Assembly: GCF_003696265.1 (NCBI RefSeq)
Contig: NZ_RFFH01000001.1
Coordinates: forward strand, 372,001 to 436,000
Direction of reading: 5' to 3'
DNA: 64,000 nucleotides
DNA from: Nocardia stercoris
Lineage (GTDB): Bacteria > Actinomycetota > Actinomycetes > Mycobacteriales > Mycobacteriaceae
Shown: piece after piece, positions 1 to 9,450 of the stretch
Position numbering within the stretch: position 1 is the stretch's first letter
Layout: each line of letters starts with the position of its first letter
The notes under the pieces: generated by a model
Seen by the model: the letters and a program-made list of their open reading frames with translations, nothing else
Told to the model about the DNA's origin: nothing
Databases searched by the model: none
Made by a program: the position numbers and the translations under genes

Positions 1-943
1 CGACGACCTGGCCGTTCTTGTCCACCAGCGGGCCACCGGAGTCGCCGGGCTGGATGTCGGCGGCCACCTGGATCAGGCCGGTGAGCTGCTCGGCGGCACC
101 GGATTCGTCGCTGGCGGTGATCGACTTGCCGGTCGCGGTCACCGTGCCCGGCGCGGCGACCGGGGAACCGTTGCCGCCCGCGTTGCCGACGCCGACGATG
201 CTGTCGCCCGGGCCGACGTCGTCGGAATTGCCCAGCGGCGCGACCGCCAGGCCCGAGGCGCCGGTCAGATGGACCACCGCGAGGTCGTCGGTGCGGTCGT
301 AGCCGGTGACCGTGCCCTTGTAGGTGCGGCCGTTGCCGACGTCGGTCACCGAGATGTCCCGGGAACCCTCGACCACGTGATTGTTGGTGAGGATGTTGCC
401 GTCGGCGCTGAGCACGATGCCGGTACCGGCGCCCTCACCGGTGTTCCCGAACTCGCCGCTGCGGTTGTCGAAGCCGAGGATCTCGGTGTTGATCAACACG
501 ATTCCCGGCACTACCCGCCGCACCGCCTCGTCCAGGCTCTGCGGCGCGGTCTGCGAGTCCACCGGCCGCACCGAACCGGCCGTGCCCGGGCCCGCGATAT
601 CGGACTGCTGGTGGCCGAGGGTGGCCGCGCCGACCCCGATCGCGGTGGCGACCACCGCGACGACCGCCGCCAGGATGCCGAAGGTGCGGCCGTGCCGGGG
701 TGCGGCCGGGGCCGGCGGGTACTGCGGCGGGATGTACTGCGGCATCGGCCGGCCGTACGCGTCGTAGGGCAGGTGCCGACCGTGGGAGATCGGCCGGCCG
801 TACGCGTCGCGCCCGTACTGTGCCGCGCTGTGGCCGGACTGCGACCCGTACTGGCCCGGTGTCCGGTACGCGCCGGTGCCGGAGGCTCCGGGGGGCTGGG
901 TGCGCCAGCCTTCGGGCTGGTCCTCGTGTTGCGGCACAGTCAT
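1..943 (-). CDS. Membrane-anchored trypsin-like (S1 fold) serine protease, 3' end cut off by the window
   Basis: The frame opens with ATG at 943-941 and is still open at the window edge, giving 314 residues. Residues 1-86 are Pro/Tyr/Gly-rich and contain the motif DAYGRP twice. One membrane segment follows at about 88-108. The protease domain shows all three triad residues: His189 in TNNHVV, Asp220 in RTDDLAVV and Ser302 in GDSGGPL. The usual reading is a cytoplasmic proline-rich tail with the protease outside the membrane, as in actinobacterial S1C/HtrA-like enzymes; this topology is inferred. A PDZ domain, if present, would lie beyond the edge. It diverges from the molybdoenzyme gene, with 299 bp between them. 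The substrate is unknown. Confidence 0.9.
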   Translation of the reverse strand, partial: MTVPQHEDQPEGWRTQPPGASGTGAYRTPGQYGSQSGHSAAQYGRDAYGRPISHGRHLPYDAYGRPMPQYIPPQYPPAPAAPRHGRTFGILAAVVAVVATAIGVGAATLGHQQSDIAGPGTAGSVRPVDSQTAPQSLDEAVRRVVPGIVLINTEILGFDNRSGEFGNTGEGAGTGIVLSADGNILTNNHVVEGSRDISVTDVGNGRTYKGTVTGYDRTDDLAVVHLTGASGLAVAPLGNSDDVGPGDSIVGVGNAGGNGSPVAAPGTVTATGKSITASDESGAAEQLTGLIQVAADIQPGDSGGPLVDKNGQVV

Positions 944-1230
944 CACGTCCTAACCGGGTGTCGAACACCTTCGCATCCAAGGTAAACGCGTATCGCTGAG
1001 AAAACGCTGGGCGTACGCCGTGTAATCCCTTTCCCGCCGGTCACCGTCCGGATCGGGCCGGAGCCGGCCTGCTCGGCCGACCGGAAATCCGGGCAGATCG
1101 CACCCTTACCACCATGTCGGTGCCCGGCGGGATTGTCGAGCGGGGTGTCGACATCGTGACCCCGGGGCGCCGAATCTGACGGAACGGTGACGAGTCCCGC
1201 CGGGCCCCGTAGCGGGCCCTCGGATCGACG

Positions 1231-1243
1231 TAGGCTGCCGTTA
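1231..1243 (+). promoter_or_regulatory. Candidate leaderless promoter of the molybdoenzyme gene
   Basis: TAGGCT at 1231-1236 fits the actinobacterial -10 pattern TANNNT and ends six bases before the ATG at 1243. No Shine-Dalgarno sequence precedes that ATG. Transcription starting at the A of the start codon is common in this group. No convincing -35 box is visible. A short GGGCCC inverted repeat lies just upstream at 1202-1219. The rest of 944-1230 shows nothing recognisable. Confidence 0.35.
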
Positions 1244-2946
1244 TGGCGGCATCGGGACTGCGTGCGACGGCGGGTGTCGCGGCAGCGGCGTTGACTCTGG
1301 GAGTGGCCGAACTGGTCGCGGCGCCGGTGGGCGCGGGGAGTGCCCCGCTGGCCGTGCTGGGGGCCGGTGTCATCGATCACACGCCCGATCGGGTCCGGGA
1401 AGCGGTGATCAAGACCGTGGGCACCGACGACAAGCTGGTGCTGTACCTCGGGATGGGTGTCGTCGCGTTCGCGGTCGCCGCGCTCGCCGGTTGGGTGGAG
1501 CGGCGGAATCGCCCGGCCGGGTCGGTGCTGCTCGCGGTGTTCGGCCTGTTCGTGGCGGCGGTCGCGGTGGGCAGACCCGCCGCGAACTGGAGTTGGGCGC
1601 TGCCGTCGCTGCTGGGTGTGGCGGCGGGGATCGCGGCGTTGCGGGTGCTGGTCGAGCGGATCGGCCCGGCAGGCGGGCCGCCGGGCCCGACGTCCGTTCC
1701 GGGCGACCGCCCGGTGACCGATTCCGAGGTCTCGGCCGAAAGTGGTTCCGGCGCAGCGGCCGCCGTCGATCGTGAGAGTGCGTCCGAGATCTCGAAAGAT
1801 GCCGCGGGAGGCGTCGATTCCACTGCTGCTGCCGAAACATCCAGTGGCGGAAGCACTGCCGTGCGGCGTGGCTCGGAGATCGACCGGCGTGGGGCGCTGC
1901 GCGGCATCGCGGCAGTGGGCGCGGCCGCGGCGGTCGCCGGGGTCGTGGGACGGTTGTGGAGTAATGCGCTGCACAGCGTGGCGGGGGAGCGGGCGGAGCT
2001 GACCCTCCCGACGCCGGTGGCACCACCGGTATCGGTGGATCCGGGCGCCGACCTGCGGTTGCCGGGGCTCACGCCGTTCCTGACGCCGAATCGGGACTTC
2101 TACCGGATCGACACCGCACTGCTCGTACCGCAGGTGAGTACCGACTCGTGGTCGCTGCGCATCCACGGCATGGTCGAGCGGGAGATCCGGTTGACCTGGG
2201 CGGATCTGCAAGCGCGGCAGCCGATCGAGCGGCTGGTGACGCTGTGCTGTGTGTCGAATCCGGTGGGCGGGGACCTGATCGGCAATGCCCGCTGGCTCGG
2301 CTTCCGGCTCGACGAACTCCTCGCCGCGGCCGGTCCGCACCCCGACGCCGACATGGTGCTCTCGCACAGTATCGACGGGTTCACCGCGGGCAGCCCGCTG
2401 TCGGTGCTCACCGACGGCCGCGATGCCCTGCTGGCCATCGGCATGAACGGCGAACCGCTGCCCATCGCACACGGATACCCGGCCCGCCTGGTGGTGCCCG
2501 GCCTCTACGGGTACGTTTCCGCCACCAAGTGGGTCACCGAACTCGAGGTCACCAGATTCGATCGGGCACAAGCGTATTGGACGCAGCGCGGCTGGTCGGC
2601 GCAGGGCCCGGTGAAGACCGGCACCCGGATCGACGTGCCGCGGGACGGTGCGAGCCCGGCCGCCGGTCCGGTCACCGTCGCGGGTGTGGCCTGGGCCCAG
2701 CACCGGGGGATCACCGCGGTCGAGGTGCAGATCGACGACGGCCCGTGGCAGCCGGCCCGCTTGGCCGTGGAACCGACCGCGGACACCTGGCGGCAGTGGA
2801 GTTTCGACTGGCCGGCCACCCCGGGCCGGCACACCGTGCGGGCCCGCGCGACCGACGGGACCGGCGCCGTGCAGACCGGTCAGGTCCACGACGTGGTTCC
2901 GGACGGGGCGACCGGGTACCCGTCGATCACCGTGCGCGTGGGCTGA
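1243..2946 (+). CDS. Membrane-linked molybdopterin-dependent oxidoreductase (sulfite-oxidase/YedY-like)
   Basis: 567 residues. The N-terminal ~140 residues carry about four hydrophobic segments. A Ser/Ala/Glu-rich linker of ~65 residues follows. Around residue 210 there is a twin-arginine-like stretch (DRRGALRG) followed by another hydrophobic run, as if a Tat-type anchor had been joined behind a membrane domain. The catalytic domain (about 270-455) has the cofactor region TLCCVSNPVGG, with the molybdenum-binding cysteine at 335 or 336. The C-terminal ~105 residues match the Mo-co dimerisation (Ig-like) domain. The family catalyses oxygen-atom transfer; the substrate here is unknown. The catalytic domain is probably outside the membrane (inferred). 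It stands alone and ends at a strong hairpin. Confidence 0.88.
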   Translation: MAASGLRATAGVAAAALTLGVAELVAAPVGAGSAPLAVLGAGVIDHTPDRVREAVIKTVGTDDKLVLYLGMGVVAFAVAALAGWVERRNRPAGSVLLAVFGLFVAAVAVGRPAANWSWALPSLLGVAAGIAALRVLVERIGPAGGPPGPTSVPGDRPVTDSEVSAESGSGAAAAVDRESASEISKDAAGGVDSTAAAETSSGGSTAVRRGSEIDRRGALRGIAAVGAAAAVAGVVGRLWSNALHSVAGERAELTLPTPVAPPVSVDPGADLRLPGLTPFLTPNRDFYRIDTALLVPQVSTDSWSLRIHGMVEREIRLTWADLQARQPIERLVTLCCVSNPVGGDLIGNARWLGFRLDELLAAAGPHPDADMVLSHSIDGFTAGSPLSVLTDGRDALLAIGMNGEPLPIAHGYPARLVVPGLYGYVSATKWVTELEVTRFDRAQAYWTQRGWSAQGPVKTGTRIDVPRDGASPAAGPVTVAGVAWAQHRGITAVEVQIDDGPWQPARLAVEPTADTWRQWSFDWPATPGRHTVRARATDGTGAVQTGQVHDVVPDGATGYPSITVRVG

Positions 2947-3062
2947 ACTCGCATCGGTGTGATCCGAGTCGGTTGCACCCCAACGAATCCGTCGACACAG
3001 CCGAGCCCTATGTGCCGCAGTAAGTTCTGACTGCACCGAGTCCGGCCGCACCGGTGAACAGC

Positions 3063-3094
3063 GATGCCCGCCCGGAGCGAACCGGGCGGGCATC
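3063..3094. terminator. Bidirectional hairpin between convergent genes
   Basis: A perfect 13-bp stem (3063-3075 with 3082-3094) closes a 6-base loop. It lies between the stop of the molybdoenzyme at 2946 and the stop of the MFS gene at 3121, so it can serve both strands. There is no T-run, which is usual for actinobacterial terminators. Confidence 0.7.
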
Positions 3095-3120
3095 ACGAAT
3101 TCAGTTGTGCGCAAAGGGGA

Positions 3121-4584
3121 TCAGTGCCCCGCGTCCACCGGCACCGGCGCGGCCGCCGCCGGAACCTTGGGCTTGGCGAACAGCGCCGACGCGACCATGC
3201 CGATCAGCAGGATCGCCGCGGGCAGCAGCGTCGCCTCGCTCAGTGCGGTACTGAACTTCTCGGCGATGAACGGCGGCATGTGCGCCACCTTCGAGCCCTC
3301 ACCCATGCCGGTGCTGTTGAGGCCCTGCGCGTTCAGCCGGGAGGTGAGCAGGGCGCTGATCGACGCACTACCCAGCACCGAGCCGATCTGCCGGGTGGTG
3401 TTGTACACACCGGATCCGGCGCCGGCCAGCTGCATCGGCAGGTTGCGGGTGGCGACCGCGGCCAGCGGCGCCCAGATGAAGGCGTTGGAGATACCGGCGA
3501 CGCTGCCGAGCAGCACGAACATCGGGATCGAGCCGGTGGGCGTCATCAGGGCCGAGAAACCGAACAGCACGGCCGAGAACAACCCGAACCCGATGGCGGG
3601 CAGCAGTGCCGGATGCAGCTTGTCGGAGACCTTGCCGACACCCGGCGCGATCACACCGGTGATGATGGCCATCGGCGCGAAGACCAGCGCCGCCTTGGTC
3701 GGCGAGTATTCGCGCACCGCCTCCAGATAGAAGTAGGTGGGCACCATCAGGCCGACGATCGAGGCACCCATGGCCGCGATCGCGATGCTGGACAGCGAGA
3801 AGTTGCGGTCGCGGAACAGCACCAGCGGCACCAGCGGTTCGCTCTTGGTCCGCGACTGGTGGACGAGGAACACCGCCATGGCCGCGAGGCCGCCGACGAT
3901 CATGGCCCAGATGCCGCTGTTCCAGTGGTGGTCGTTGCCTTCCTGAATTCCGAAGACCAGCAGGAACATTCCGATCCCGGACAGCGCCACGCCGACCAGG
4001 TCGAACTTGTGCGAGTGCGTCGGAAGGCTGGGCACCAGCCACACGGCGAGCGCGAAGGCGACCACACCGATCGGGACGTTGATCATGAAGATCCACTGCC
4101 AACCCCAGTTGTCGACCAGGACGCCACCGAGGATCGGGCCGACCAGGGTCGCCAGGCCGGCGACGCCGCCCCACAGGCCCATGGCCGCACCGCGCTTGTC
4201 CGGCGGGAAGGTGCGGGTGATGACCGCCATGGTCTGCGGGGTGATCAGCGCGGCGCCCAGACCCTGCACGGCGCGGGCCACGATCAGCATGCCGATCGTG
4301 TTCGACAGACCGCACCACAGCGAGGACAGGGTGAACACGGCCAGGCCGGCGAGGTAGAGGTTCTTCGGGCCGAACCGGTCACCCAGCCGGCCGGTGACCA
4401 GCAGCGGCACCGCGTACGCCAGCAGGTACGAACTCGTGACCCAGATGACGTTGTTCATGGATGTGTCGAGGTCGATCTTGATGGCCGGGTTGGCCACCGA
4501 GACGATGGTCATATCCAGCAGGATCATGAAGAACCCGACGACCATCGCGTACAACGCGGGCCACGGATTGCGTTGGGTTGTCAT
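3121..4584 (-). CDS. DHA2-family (EmrB/QacA-type) MFS drug efflux transporter
   Basis: 487 residues from ATG 4584, chosen because GGGA lies nine bases upstream; an in-frame ATG at 4599 would add five residues. Fourteen membrane segments can be counted. Family motifs are intact: LDMTIVSVANP in TM1 (motif D1), GRLGDRFGPK after TM2 (motif A) and GPILGG in TM5 (antiporter motif C). It probably exports hydrophobic or cationic compounds using the proton gradient. It lies 85 bp downstream of a padR gene on the same strand, the standard arrangement of a PadR-controlled pump. Its sequence also resembles the MFS halves of the two kinase fusions at 7-13 kb: NPWPA start, LGDRFGPKN, and the C-terminal KFSTALSEATLLPA. 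Confidence 0.93.
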   Translation of the reverse strand: MTTQRNPWPALYAMVVGFFMILLDMTIVSVANPAIKIDLDTSMNNVIWVTSSYLLAYAVPLLVTGRLGDRFGPKNLYLAGLAVFTLSSLWCGLSNTIGMLIVARAVQGLGAALITPQTMAVITRTFPPDKRGAAMGLWGGVAGLATLVGPILGGVLVDNWGWQWIFMINVPIGVVAFALAVWLVPSLPTHSHKFDLVGVALSGIGMFLLVFGIQEGNDHHWNSGIWAMIVGGLAAMAVFLVHQSRTKSEPLVPLVLFRDRNFSLSSIAIAAMGASIVGLMVPTYFYLEAVREYSPTKAALVFAPMAIITGVIAPGVGKVSDKLHPALLPAIGFGLFSAVLFGFSALMTPTGSIPMFVLLGSVAGISNAFIWAPLAAVATRNLPMQLAGAGSGVYNTTRQIGSVLGSASISALLTSRLNAQGLNSTGMGEGSKVAHMPPFIAEKFSTALSEATLLPAAILLIGMVASALFAKPKVPAAAAPVPVDAGH

Positions 4585-4669
4585 GGATTTGGTTCCCATC
4601 TACGGGGTTGTCGCCGACAGGCCGTCGGCGGACGAAGGTGGTGTGGTGCGTGCGGGCCGCGTGCCCGCG

Positions 4670-5362
4670 TCAGGGTTCGACAGGGAGCGCACCGCCTTTC
4701 CGGATCCGGTCGAGGGCGTCGTCGGTCACGGCGCTGGCCCAGTCGTGGCCGAGTTCGGGGTCCGGCTGGTCGCGGTGGTCGCCGCCGGGCTCGGGTTCCC
4801 ACGGCAGGCTGCCGTCGCGCAGGTCGGCCAGGACGCCGGTCAGCCAGGTGACCTCGGCGACGCCCTGGGCGCGCAACAGTTCGAGGACCATCCAGTACCG
4901 GCGGGGGATGTTGCGGCCGGTGACCCACTGCAGGACGGCGTCGGCCTCGCCGATCTCGATGTGCCGGTGGGCGATTCGTTCCTCGATGAGCTCGATCACC
5001 TCGGCGACGGGCAGCGAGTGCGCCTCCGACATCGCCAGTGGGAAGAGTGGGAATTCGTTGACCGGCCGGCGGATCACCTCGGCGATGCGGTCGCGCAGCG
5101 CGGCGCCGCCGGCGTCGGTCTTGGTGTAGATGGTGCGTTCGGGCCGGTTGCCGGCCCGGTCGGTGCCCTCGGCGCGGGCCAGTCCCTGCTCGGCCAGCCG
5201 GGTCACCGTGTGGTACAGCGACCCGGGCCGGACCTTGACCAGATGGTCCTCGTGCCGGCTGAGCAGCACTTGGTACATCTCGTACGGGTGCATGGGGCGC
5301 TCCTCCAGCAGGGCGAGAACCGAGATCGCCAGAGGTGTCAACGCTGGTACCGACTGCTTCAC
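4670..5362 (-). CDS. PadR-family transcriptional regulator
   Basis: 230 residues from GTG at 5362. The N-terminal winged helix is clear: LTPLAISVLALL, then HPYEMYQVLLSRHEDHLVKV, then the recognition-helix region RPGSLYHTVTRLAEQGL. The C-terminal half is the longer Vir_C-type helical dimerisation domain of group 1 PadR proteins. No close Shine-Dalgarno sequence is seen before the GTG. It probably represses its own gene and the DHA2 pump downstream. A 40-bp dyad 52 bp upstream of its start is the obvious operator candidate. The effector is unknown. Confidence 0.92.
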   Translation of the reverse strand: MKQSVPALTPLAISVLALLEERPMHPYEMYQVLLSRHEDHLVKVRPGSLYHTVTRLAEQGLARAEGTDRAGNRPERTIYTKTDAGGAALRDRIAEVIRRPVNEFPLFPLAMSEAHSLPVAEVIELIEERIAHRHIEIGEADAVLQWVTGRNIPRRYWMVLELLRAQGVAEVTWLTGVLADLRDGSLPWEPEPGGDHRDQPDPELGHDWASAVTDDALDRIRKGGALPVEP

Positions 5363-5736
5363 CGCTCTGTCACGCCTTCCACGCCGGGAACACTATCGGC
5401 CCCCACTGACAGGTTCCGTCCCAAATATTCCACGCCGAATATACGGCACGGAATAGAACCCGAACAAGGGCGACGCAGCACGCTTCGTGTGACCCGCACC
5501 GCAGCCTCCCGGACCTACGACGCGGCGAGACCCAGCGGATCGACATCGGACACCGATAGCCGAGACCAGCGACATTGCCGCCGATACCCCGAGGGAAGGG
5601 AGTCCACGGCGGATCGCGGACGCCGAAACCCGATGCGGCCCAGCGGTAATTCACCGGATCCGGGGTGCGTGTACCAGCGCACGGCTGCTCAGTACGCGCT
5701 GCTGGCGAACGCGCAGTGGCAGTGCGGAAATCGCGG
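5363..5736. other. Intergenic region upstream of padR
   Basis: 374 bp between the padR start and the stop of the hypothetical gene at 5737. Apart from the dyad at 5414-5453, no gene, strong terminator or RNA is recognisable. Short open frames here have no ribosome binding site or family resemblance. Confidence 0.5.
5414..5453. promoter_or_regulatory. 40-bp dyad, candidate PadR operator
   Basis: The inner arms ATATTC (5425-5430) and GAATAT (5437-5442) are exact reverse complements. The outer arms TTCCGT (5414-5419) and ACGGAA (5448-5453) are too, and both pairs share one centre at 5433.5. In all, 15 of 20 positions pair. It lies upstream of padR in an AT-richer stretch. PadR dimers usually bind such dyads near their own promoters; binding here is inferred. 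Confidence 0.5.
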
Positions 5737-6966
5737 TCAGCCCAGGCCCTGGGCGGCGCGTAGGCGCGCCATCACATCAGGTGCGGGATGGTGCTCGACG
5801 CGGTAGCGGGGCGGGTACAGGTCCTCGACCGGGGTCAGGTGTAGTTCGGCGTCGAGGACTTCCCAGGGCACCATGAAGGTGTCGCCGGTGTCGACCGCGG
5901 TGAGGCTGACGGTGTGTGCGCGGGGGAGCAGGGTGGGCACGGTGTCGGTCCAGGCGGCGTAGGTGGATTCCCGGCCGTCGCGGGCGCGGACGTGGACGAG
6001 TTTCGCGGCGTAGTCCTCGATCAGGTTCGCGTCCAGGTCGGCGCGCAGGCCCGGATACTGTCCGCCGTAGACCGACGACCACAGGGTGGCCTCCGCGGCG
6101 CGGATCGGCGCCCAGGCCGGATGGCCCTCCGGCACCAGATACGGCACCAGCCGGTCGCCTTCGATCGTGTAGGGCTGCGGCGACACCGGCCGCACCGCCT
6201 GGTCGAACACCTCCCGGGCCGTACCGACCAGGGCGGCCACCTGGGCCGCCGAAGTCTCCGCGCCGATCAGCACGCCGACATTGCCGCCCACGAACACGAT
6301 CGGCCGCACCCCGGCCTTCGCGCCGATCGCGGCCAGCCATCCGGGCACGAGCGGCAGTGAACCGGCGTAGTTGTCGCCGCTGGTGTCCGAGATATACAGC
6401 CCGCCACGGTGTTTCACCGGGTCGTAGGTGTCGAGTACCTGCTGGGCGTAGCGGGCCAGATTCGCCCGCGCGGTCGTGAACAGGGTGTCGGTGTCCACAT
6501 CCCACCGCTCGAGTTCGCCGGGATGGATGTTCTCCATCGAGGTGTCTCGGTCGATCACCACCGACTCGATCAGGCAGGGCAGGACCGGGCGCCACAGGGT
6601 GTGGTCGGCGATCCGCATGCCCTCCATCCGGTTGGCCAGCTGCCCGGCCTGCCGGATCAGCGGCCGCAGCTTCGGCGCCACCTCGTCCCAGCTGCCCTTG
6701 GCCGCCCGGGGACTCAGACCCGGTGTGCCGGCGAGGAAATCGGCGAGGATGTCGAACGCCTCGGTATCGGACAGCGAGCGGGTGCGGCGGAACACCGTGT
6801 CCAGGTTGATCCGCCCGTGGATCTCGCCGGCCCGGAAGTCGATCCCGAACCCGTCGAGATCCGGCACGACCTCGGTCATCTGCTCGTAGGACCGCAGAAT
6901 CGTGCAAGCGGTCTCGGCGAACCGCCGCTTGCGCTCGGAGCCGAACACCCCACCCAGAAAACTCAT
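5737..6966 (-). CDS. Conserved hypothetical protein, possibly DUF1444-like
   Basis: 409 residues from ATG 6966 (MSFLGG...); an upstream in-frame GTG at 6990 is less likely. No signal peptide or membrane segment is visible. The protein looks globular, with central motifs such as LIESVVIDRDTSM and FVGGNVGVLIG and a C-terminal region ending in YPPRYRVEHHP. The overall pattern (N-terminal FxxDFxxGE-like strand, long mixed middle) faintly recalls DUF1444 proteins, but no function can be assigned. It is the last gene of the minus-strand run that begins at kgd, 126 bp beyond the first kinase-MFS gene. Confidence 0.7.
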   Translation of the reverse strand: MSFLGGVFGSERKRRFAETACTILRSYEQMTEVVPDLDGFGIDFRAGEIHGRINLDTVFRRTRSLSDTEAFDILADFLAGTPGLSPRAAKGSWDEVAPKLRPLIRQAGQLANRMEGMRIADHTLWRPVLPCLIESVVIDRDTSMENIHPGELERWDVDTDTLFTTARANLARYAQQVLDTYDPVKHRGGLYISDTSGDNYAGSLPLVPGWLAAIGAKAGVRPIVFVGGNVGVLIGAETSAAQVAALVGTAREVFDQAVRPVSPQPYTIEGDRLVPYLVPEGHPAWAPIRAAEATLWSSVYGGQYPGLRADLDANLIEDYAAKLVHVRARDGRESTYAAWTDTVPTLLPRAHTVSLTAVDTGDTFMVPWEVLDAELHLTPVEDLYPPRYRVEHHPAPDVMARLRAAQGLG

Positions 6967-7036
6967 GTGCCGCAATCTACGTGACCGCACCGACAGCGAG
7001 ATGACCTGCGGCGGAGGGGCTTTCTGCGGGGAGACG

Positions 7037-7058
7037 CGGCTGCCGCACGCCGCAGCCG
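7037..7058 (-). terminator. Weak hairpin after the first kinase-MFS gene
   Basis: Arms CGGCTGC (7037-7043) and GCAGCCG (7052-7058) enclose an 8-base loop, 35 bp past the stop at 7093. There is no T-run. It may be a weak terminator or attenuate the downstream hypothetical gene. Confidence 0.3.
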
Positions 7059-7092
7059 ATCCACCGCAGCCGCGCCGGTGTCGTGGCAGCGG

Positions 7093-9450
7093 TCAGTACG
7101 GTCGCATCGTCGGGTCGCCCGCCGGGGTGGACGCGGTGCGCGGGCGCCGCAGCAGCGCCGACACGATCGCGCCCAGGATCAGCAGACCGGCCGGCAACAG
7201 CATCGTCTGGCTGAGCGCGGTGCTGTATTTGTCGAGGAGCGAGGAAGATCCCGGGTGCATGCCGAACCCGAACCCGGTGGCGCGCAACCGGTTACCGAAC
7301 AGCACACCGATCACGGGGCCGCCGACCGCCGAACCGATCAGCCAGGCGGCCGTGTAGCTCGCGGCGCCGGTGCCCGGGCGCTCGGACGGCAGGGTGCGCG
7401 CCGCGGCGGCGGCCAGGGATGCCCAGGTGCAGCCCAGGGCCAGGCCGCCCAGCGCGCCCAATATCGCCAAGGCCACCACCGGCAGGTGCATGGTCATCAG
7501 GGCCAGAGCACCGAATGCGGTCACGCACAGCAGGCCGAACCCGGCGGCGGGCAGTGCCGCCGGATGCACGCGGTCGCTGAACATTCCGAAGATCGGCGCC
7601 GACACCGCGGCGATGATCGCCGCCGGAACCAGCATCAGGGCGGCATGTTCGGCCGACAGGTCCTGCTCCATCTCCAGATAGACGAAGAACAGGAAGATCA
7701 TCGCGGTGAGCGCCGTCGCCAGGATCGCGGTCGCCAGACTCGGTAGGGCGGCAATCCGACTCGGCCCCGGGGTTCCGGCGCCGGTGCGCCCGGCTTGGAC
7801 CAAGGCGAACACGCCGAGTACGAGCAGTCCGGCAACGCCCAGCGCCCAGCCGGTGGTTCCCCACTCGTCGGCCCGCCCGAAGCCCGCGACGGTAGCGACG
7901 ACACCCGCACCGAAGATCAGATGACCACCCGGGTCGGGTGGCGTCCGCAGCCGCGGGAGCCGCGGCACGGCAGCCGTCAGCGCGAGCGCCACCAGCCCGG
8001 CGGGCACCTCGGCCAGCGCGGTCCACCGCCAGCTTCCCGTGGAGGTCAGCACCGCACCGGCGAACGGTCCCGCGAGGCCGCCCAGCGCCCACGCGGCGGC
8101 CCAGATCCCGGCCGCCACGCCGCGCTGGCGTGGCGGGACGGTCCGGACCAGAACCGACAGCAGTTGCGGCAGAACCAGTCCGGCGCCCAAGCCTTGAATC
8201 GCGTGGGCCACCGACAACATTCCCATGCTCGCGGCCAGTCCCGCTCCGGCCGAGCCGAGGACGAAGACGGTCAGCCCGGCGAGCTGGATTCGCTTGGGTC
8301 CGAAGCGATCACCGAGCCGGGCGGCGAGCAGTAGCGGTGCAGTGTAGGCGAGCAGGTCGATCAGGTTCAGCCAGCCCACTTGTCCGATGCTCGCATGCAT
8401 ATCGTGCCGGAGCCTGGGCAGGCCGGTTCCCTGTGCCGCGCGACCGAGGCAGATGATCACGACGGCGAAAGCCATGGCGCACAGCGCACCCCAGGGAGCA
8501 CGGGCCGCCGGCGCGTCGACCTGTGATTGTCCGGGAACATAGCCGAGCTGGACCGGGTAGGCGGACGGCGGCGTCGGTTGTGCCGCAGGCGGAAAGGGCA
8601 CCGGCGTCGTGACGGGGGTACCGCCCCGCAGTGCCGCGGCCGCTGCTGCGGCGAATTCGCCTGTGCTACCGAATCGTTCGGCCGGGTTCTTGGCCATGGC
8701 CCGCGCGATCACGTGGTTCAGCTGTGGCGGGACGTCGGGGCGGGGGAGCGGCGGCACCGGCTTCACCAGGTGCGCGGCCACCACCTGGCCGGGGTCGGTC
8801 GCGGCGAACGGCGGGTGGCCGGCCAGCAGGGCGAACAGGGTGCAGCCCAGCGAGTACTGGTCCGAGCGCGGGTCCAGCGGATCGCCGGACAGCTGCTCGG
8901 GTGAGGCGTATGCGATTGTGGCCGTGAGGTTTCCGGTCGAGGTGTGCTGGGTGTTCGAGGTCAGCACGCGCGCGATGCCGAAGTCGGTGAGCACAGCCCG
9001 CTCCGGATGCCCGGCCTCGGGGGCGGCCAGCAGGATGTTGGCGGGTTTCACGTCCCGGTGCAGGATCCCGCGGCTGTGCGCGTGGTCGAGCGCGGTCGCG
9101 ACCTCCGAGATGATCCGCACCGCCCGCTGGGGGTTCAGGGTGCGCGGATCCAGCCGGCTGGCGTCGGTACCCGGCACGTACTGCATGGCCAGCCACGGTT
9201 GTCCGTGCTCGACACCGCGGTCGAGCACGGACACGATGCCGGGGTGGTCGAGTTGCGCGACGACCGTGCCCTCGCGCTCGAAGCGGGCGCGCAGGTCGGG
9301 ATCCACCGACACATCGGCGTTGAGCAGCTTCACCGCCACCTTGCGGGGCAGCCGGGGATGCCGGGCCAGAAAGACGGTCCCCATTCCGCCCTGGCCCAGC
9401 ACACCTTCGATCGCATATCCGGCGAACGTCCCGCCGACTGCCGCATTCAC
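7093..9450 (-). CDS. Fused Ser/Thr protein kinase - 14-TM MFS protein (copy 1)
   Basis: 785 residues from GTG 9450, preceded by GGGGAGGG seven bases upstream; the longer start at 9498 lacks such a site. Residues ~10-270 are an intact PknB-like kinase: glycine loop GQGGMG, Lys41 in VAVKLL, a Glu in helix C, HRDVKPAN (Asp133), DFG (Asp156) and SPEQ after the activation loop. A Pro-rich linker of ~60 residues leads into an MFS domain with 14 membrane segments and motif A (LGDRFGPKR). The TM1 motif LDxTIV of DHA2 pumps is absent, and motif C is only partly kept (GPFAGA). The kinase should face the cytoplasm. I infer a transporter-derived sensor driving a kinase. Its paralogue starts at 13058, with a thioesterase gene between. 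Confidence 0.93.
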   Translation of the reverse strand: MNAAVGGTFAGYAIEGVLGQGGMGTVFLARHPRLPRKVAVKLLNADVSVDPDLRARFEREGTVVAQLDHPGIVSVLDRGVEHGQPWLAMQYVPGTDASRLDPRTLNPQRAVRIISEVATALDHAHSRGILHRDVKPANILLAAPEAGHPERAVLTDFGIARVLTSNTQHTSTGNLTATIAYASPEQLSGDPLDPRSDQYSLGCTLFALLAGHPPFAATDPGQVVAAHLVKPVPPLPRPDVPPQLNHVIARAMAKNPAERFGSTGEFAAAAAAALRGGTPVTTPVPFPPAAQPTPPSAYPVQLGYVPGQSQVDAPAARAPWGALCAMAFAVVIICLGRAAQGTGLPRLRHDMHASIGQVGWLNLIDLLAYTAPLLLAARLGDRFGPKRIQLAGLTVFVLGSAGAGLAASMGMLSVAHAIQGLGAGLVLPQLLSVLVRTVPPRQRGVAAGIWAAAWALGGLAGPFAGAVLTSTGSWRWTALAEVPAGLVALALTAAVPRLPRLRTPPDPGGHLIFGAGVVATVAGFGRADEWGTTGWALGVAGLLVLGVFALVQAGRTGAGTPGPSRIAALPSLATAILATALTAMIFLFFVYLEMEQDLSAEHAALMLVPAAIIAAVSAPIFGMFSDRVHPAALPAAGFGLLCVTAFGALALMTMHLPVVALAILGALGGLALGCTWASLAAAAARTLPSERPGTGAASYTAAWLIGSAVGGPVIGVLFGNRLRATGFGFGMHPGSSSLLDKYSTALSQTMLLPAGLLILGAIVSALLRRPRTASTPAGDPTMRPY

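Noticed and set aside
943..3114. 723-codon minus-strand frame over the molybdoenzyme
   Set aside because: It is antisense to a clear molybdopterin oxidoreductase and has no recognisable domain.
5370..5654. 94-codon minus-strand ORF upstream of padR
   Set aside because: It covers the operator-like dyad, has no ribosome binding site and resembles nothing.
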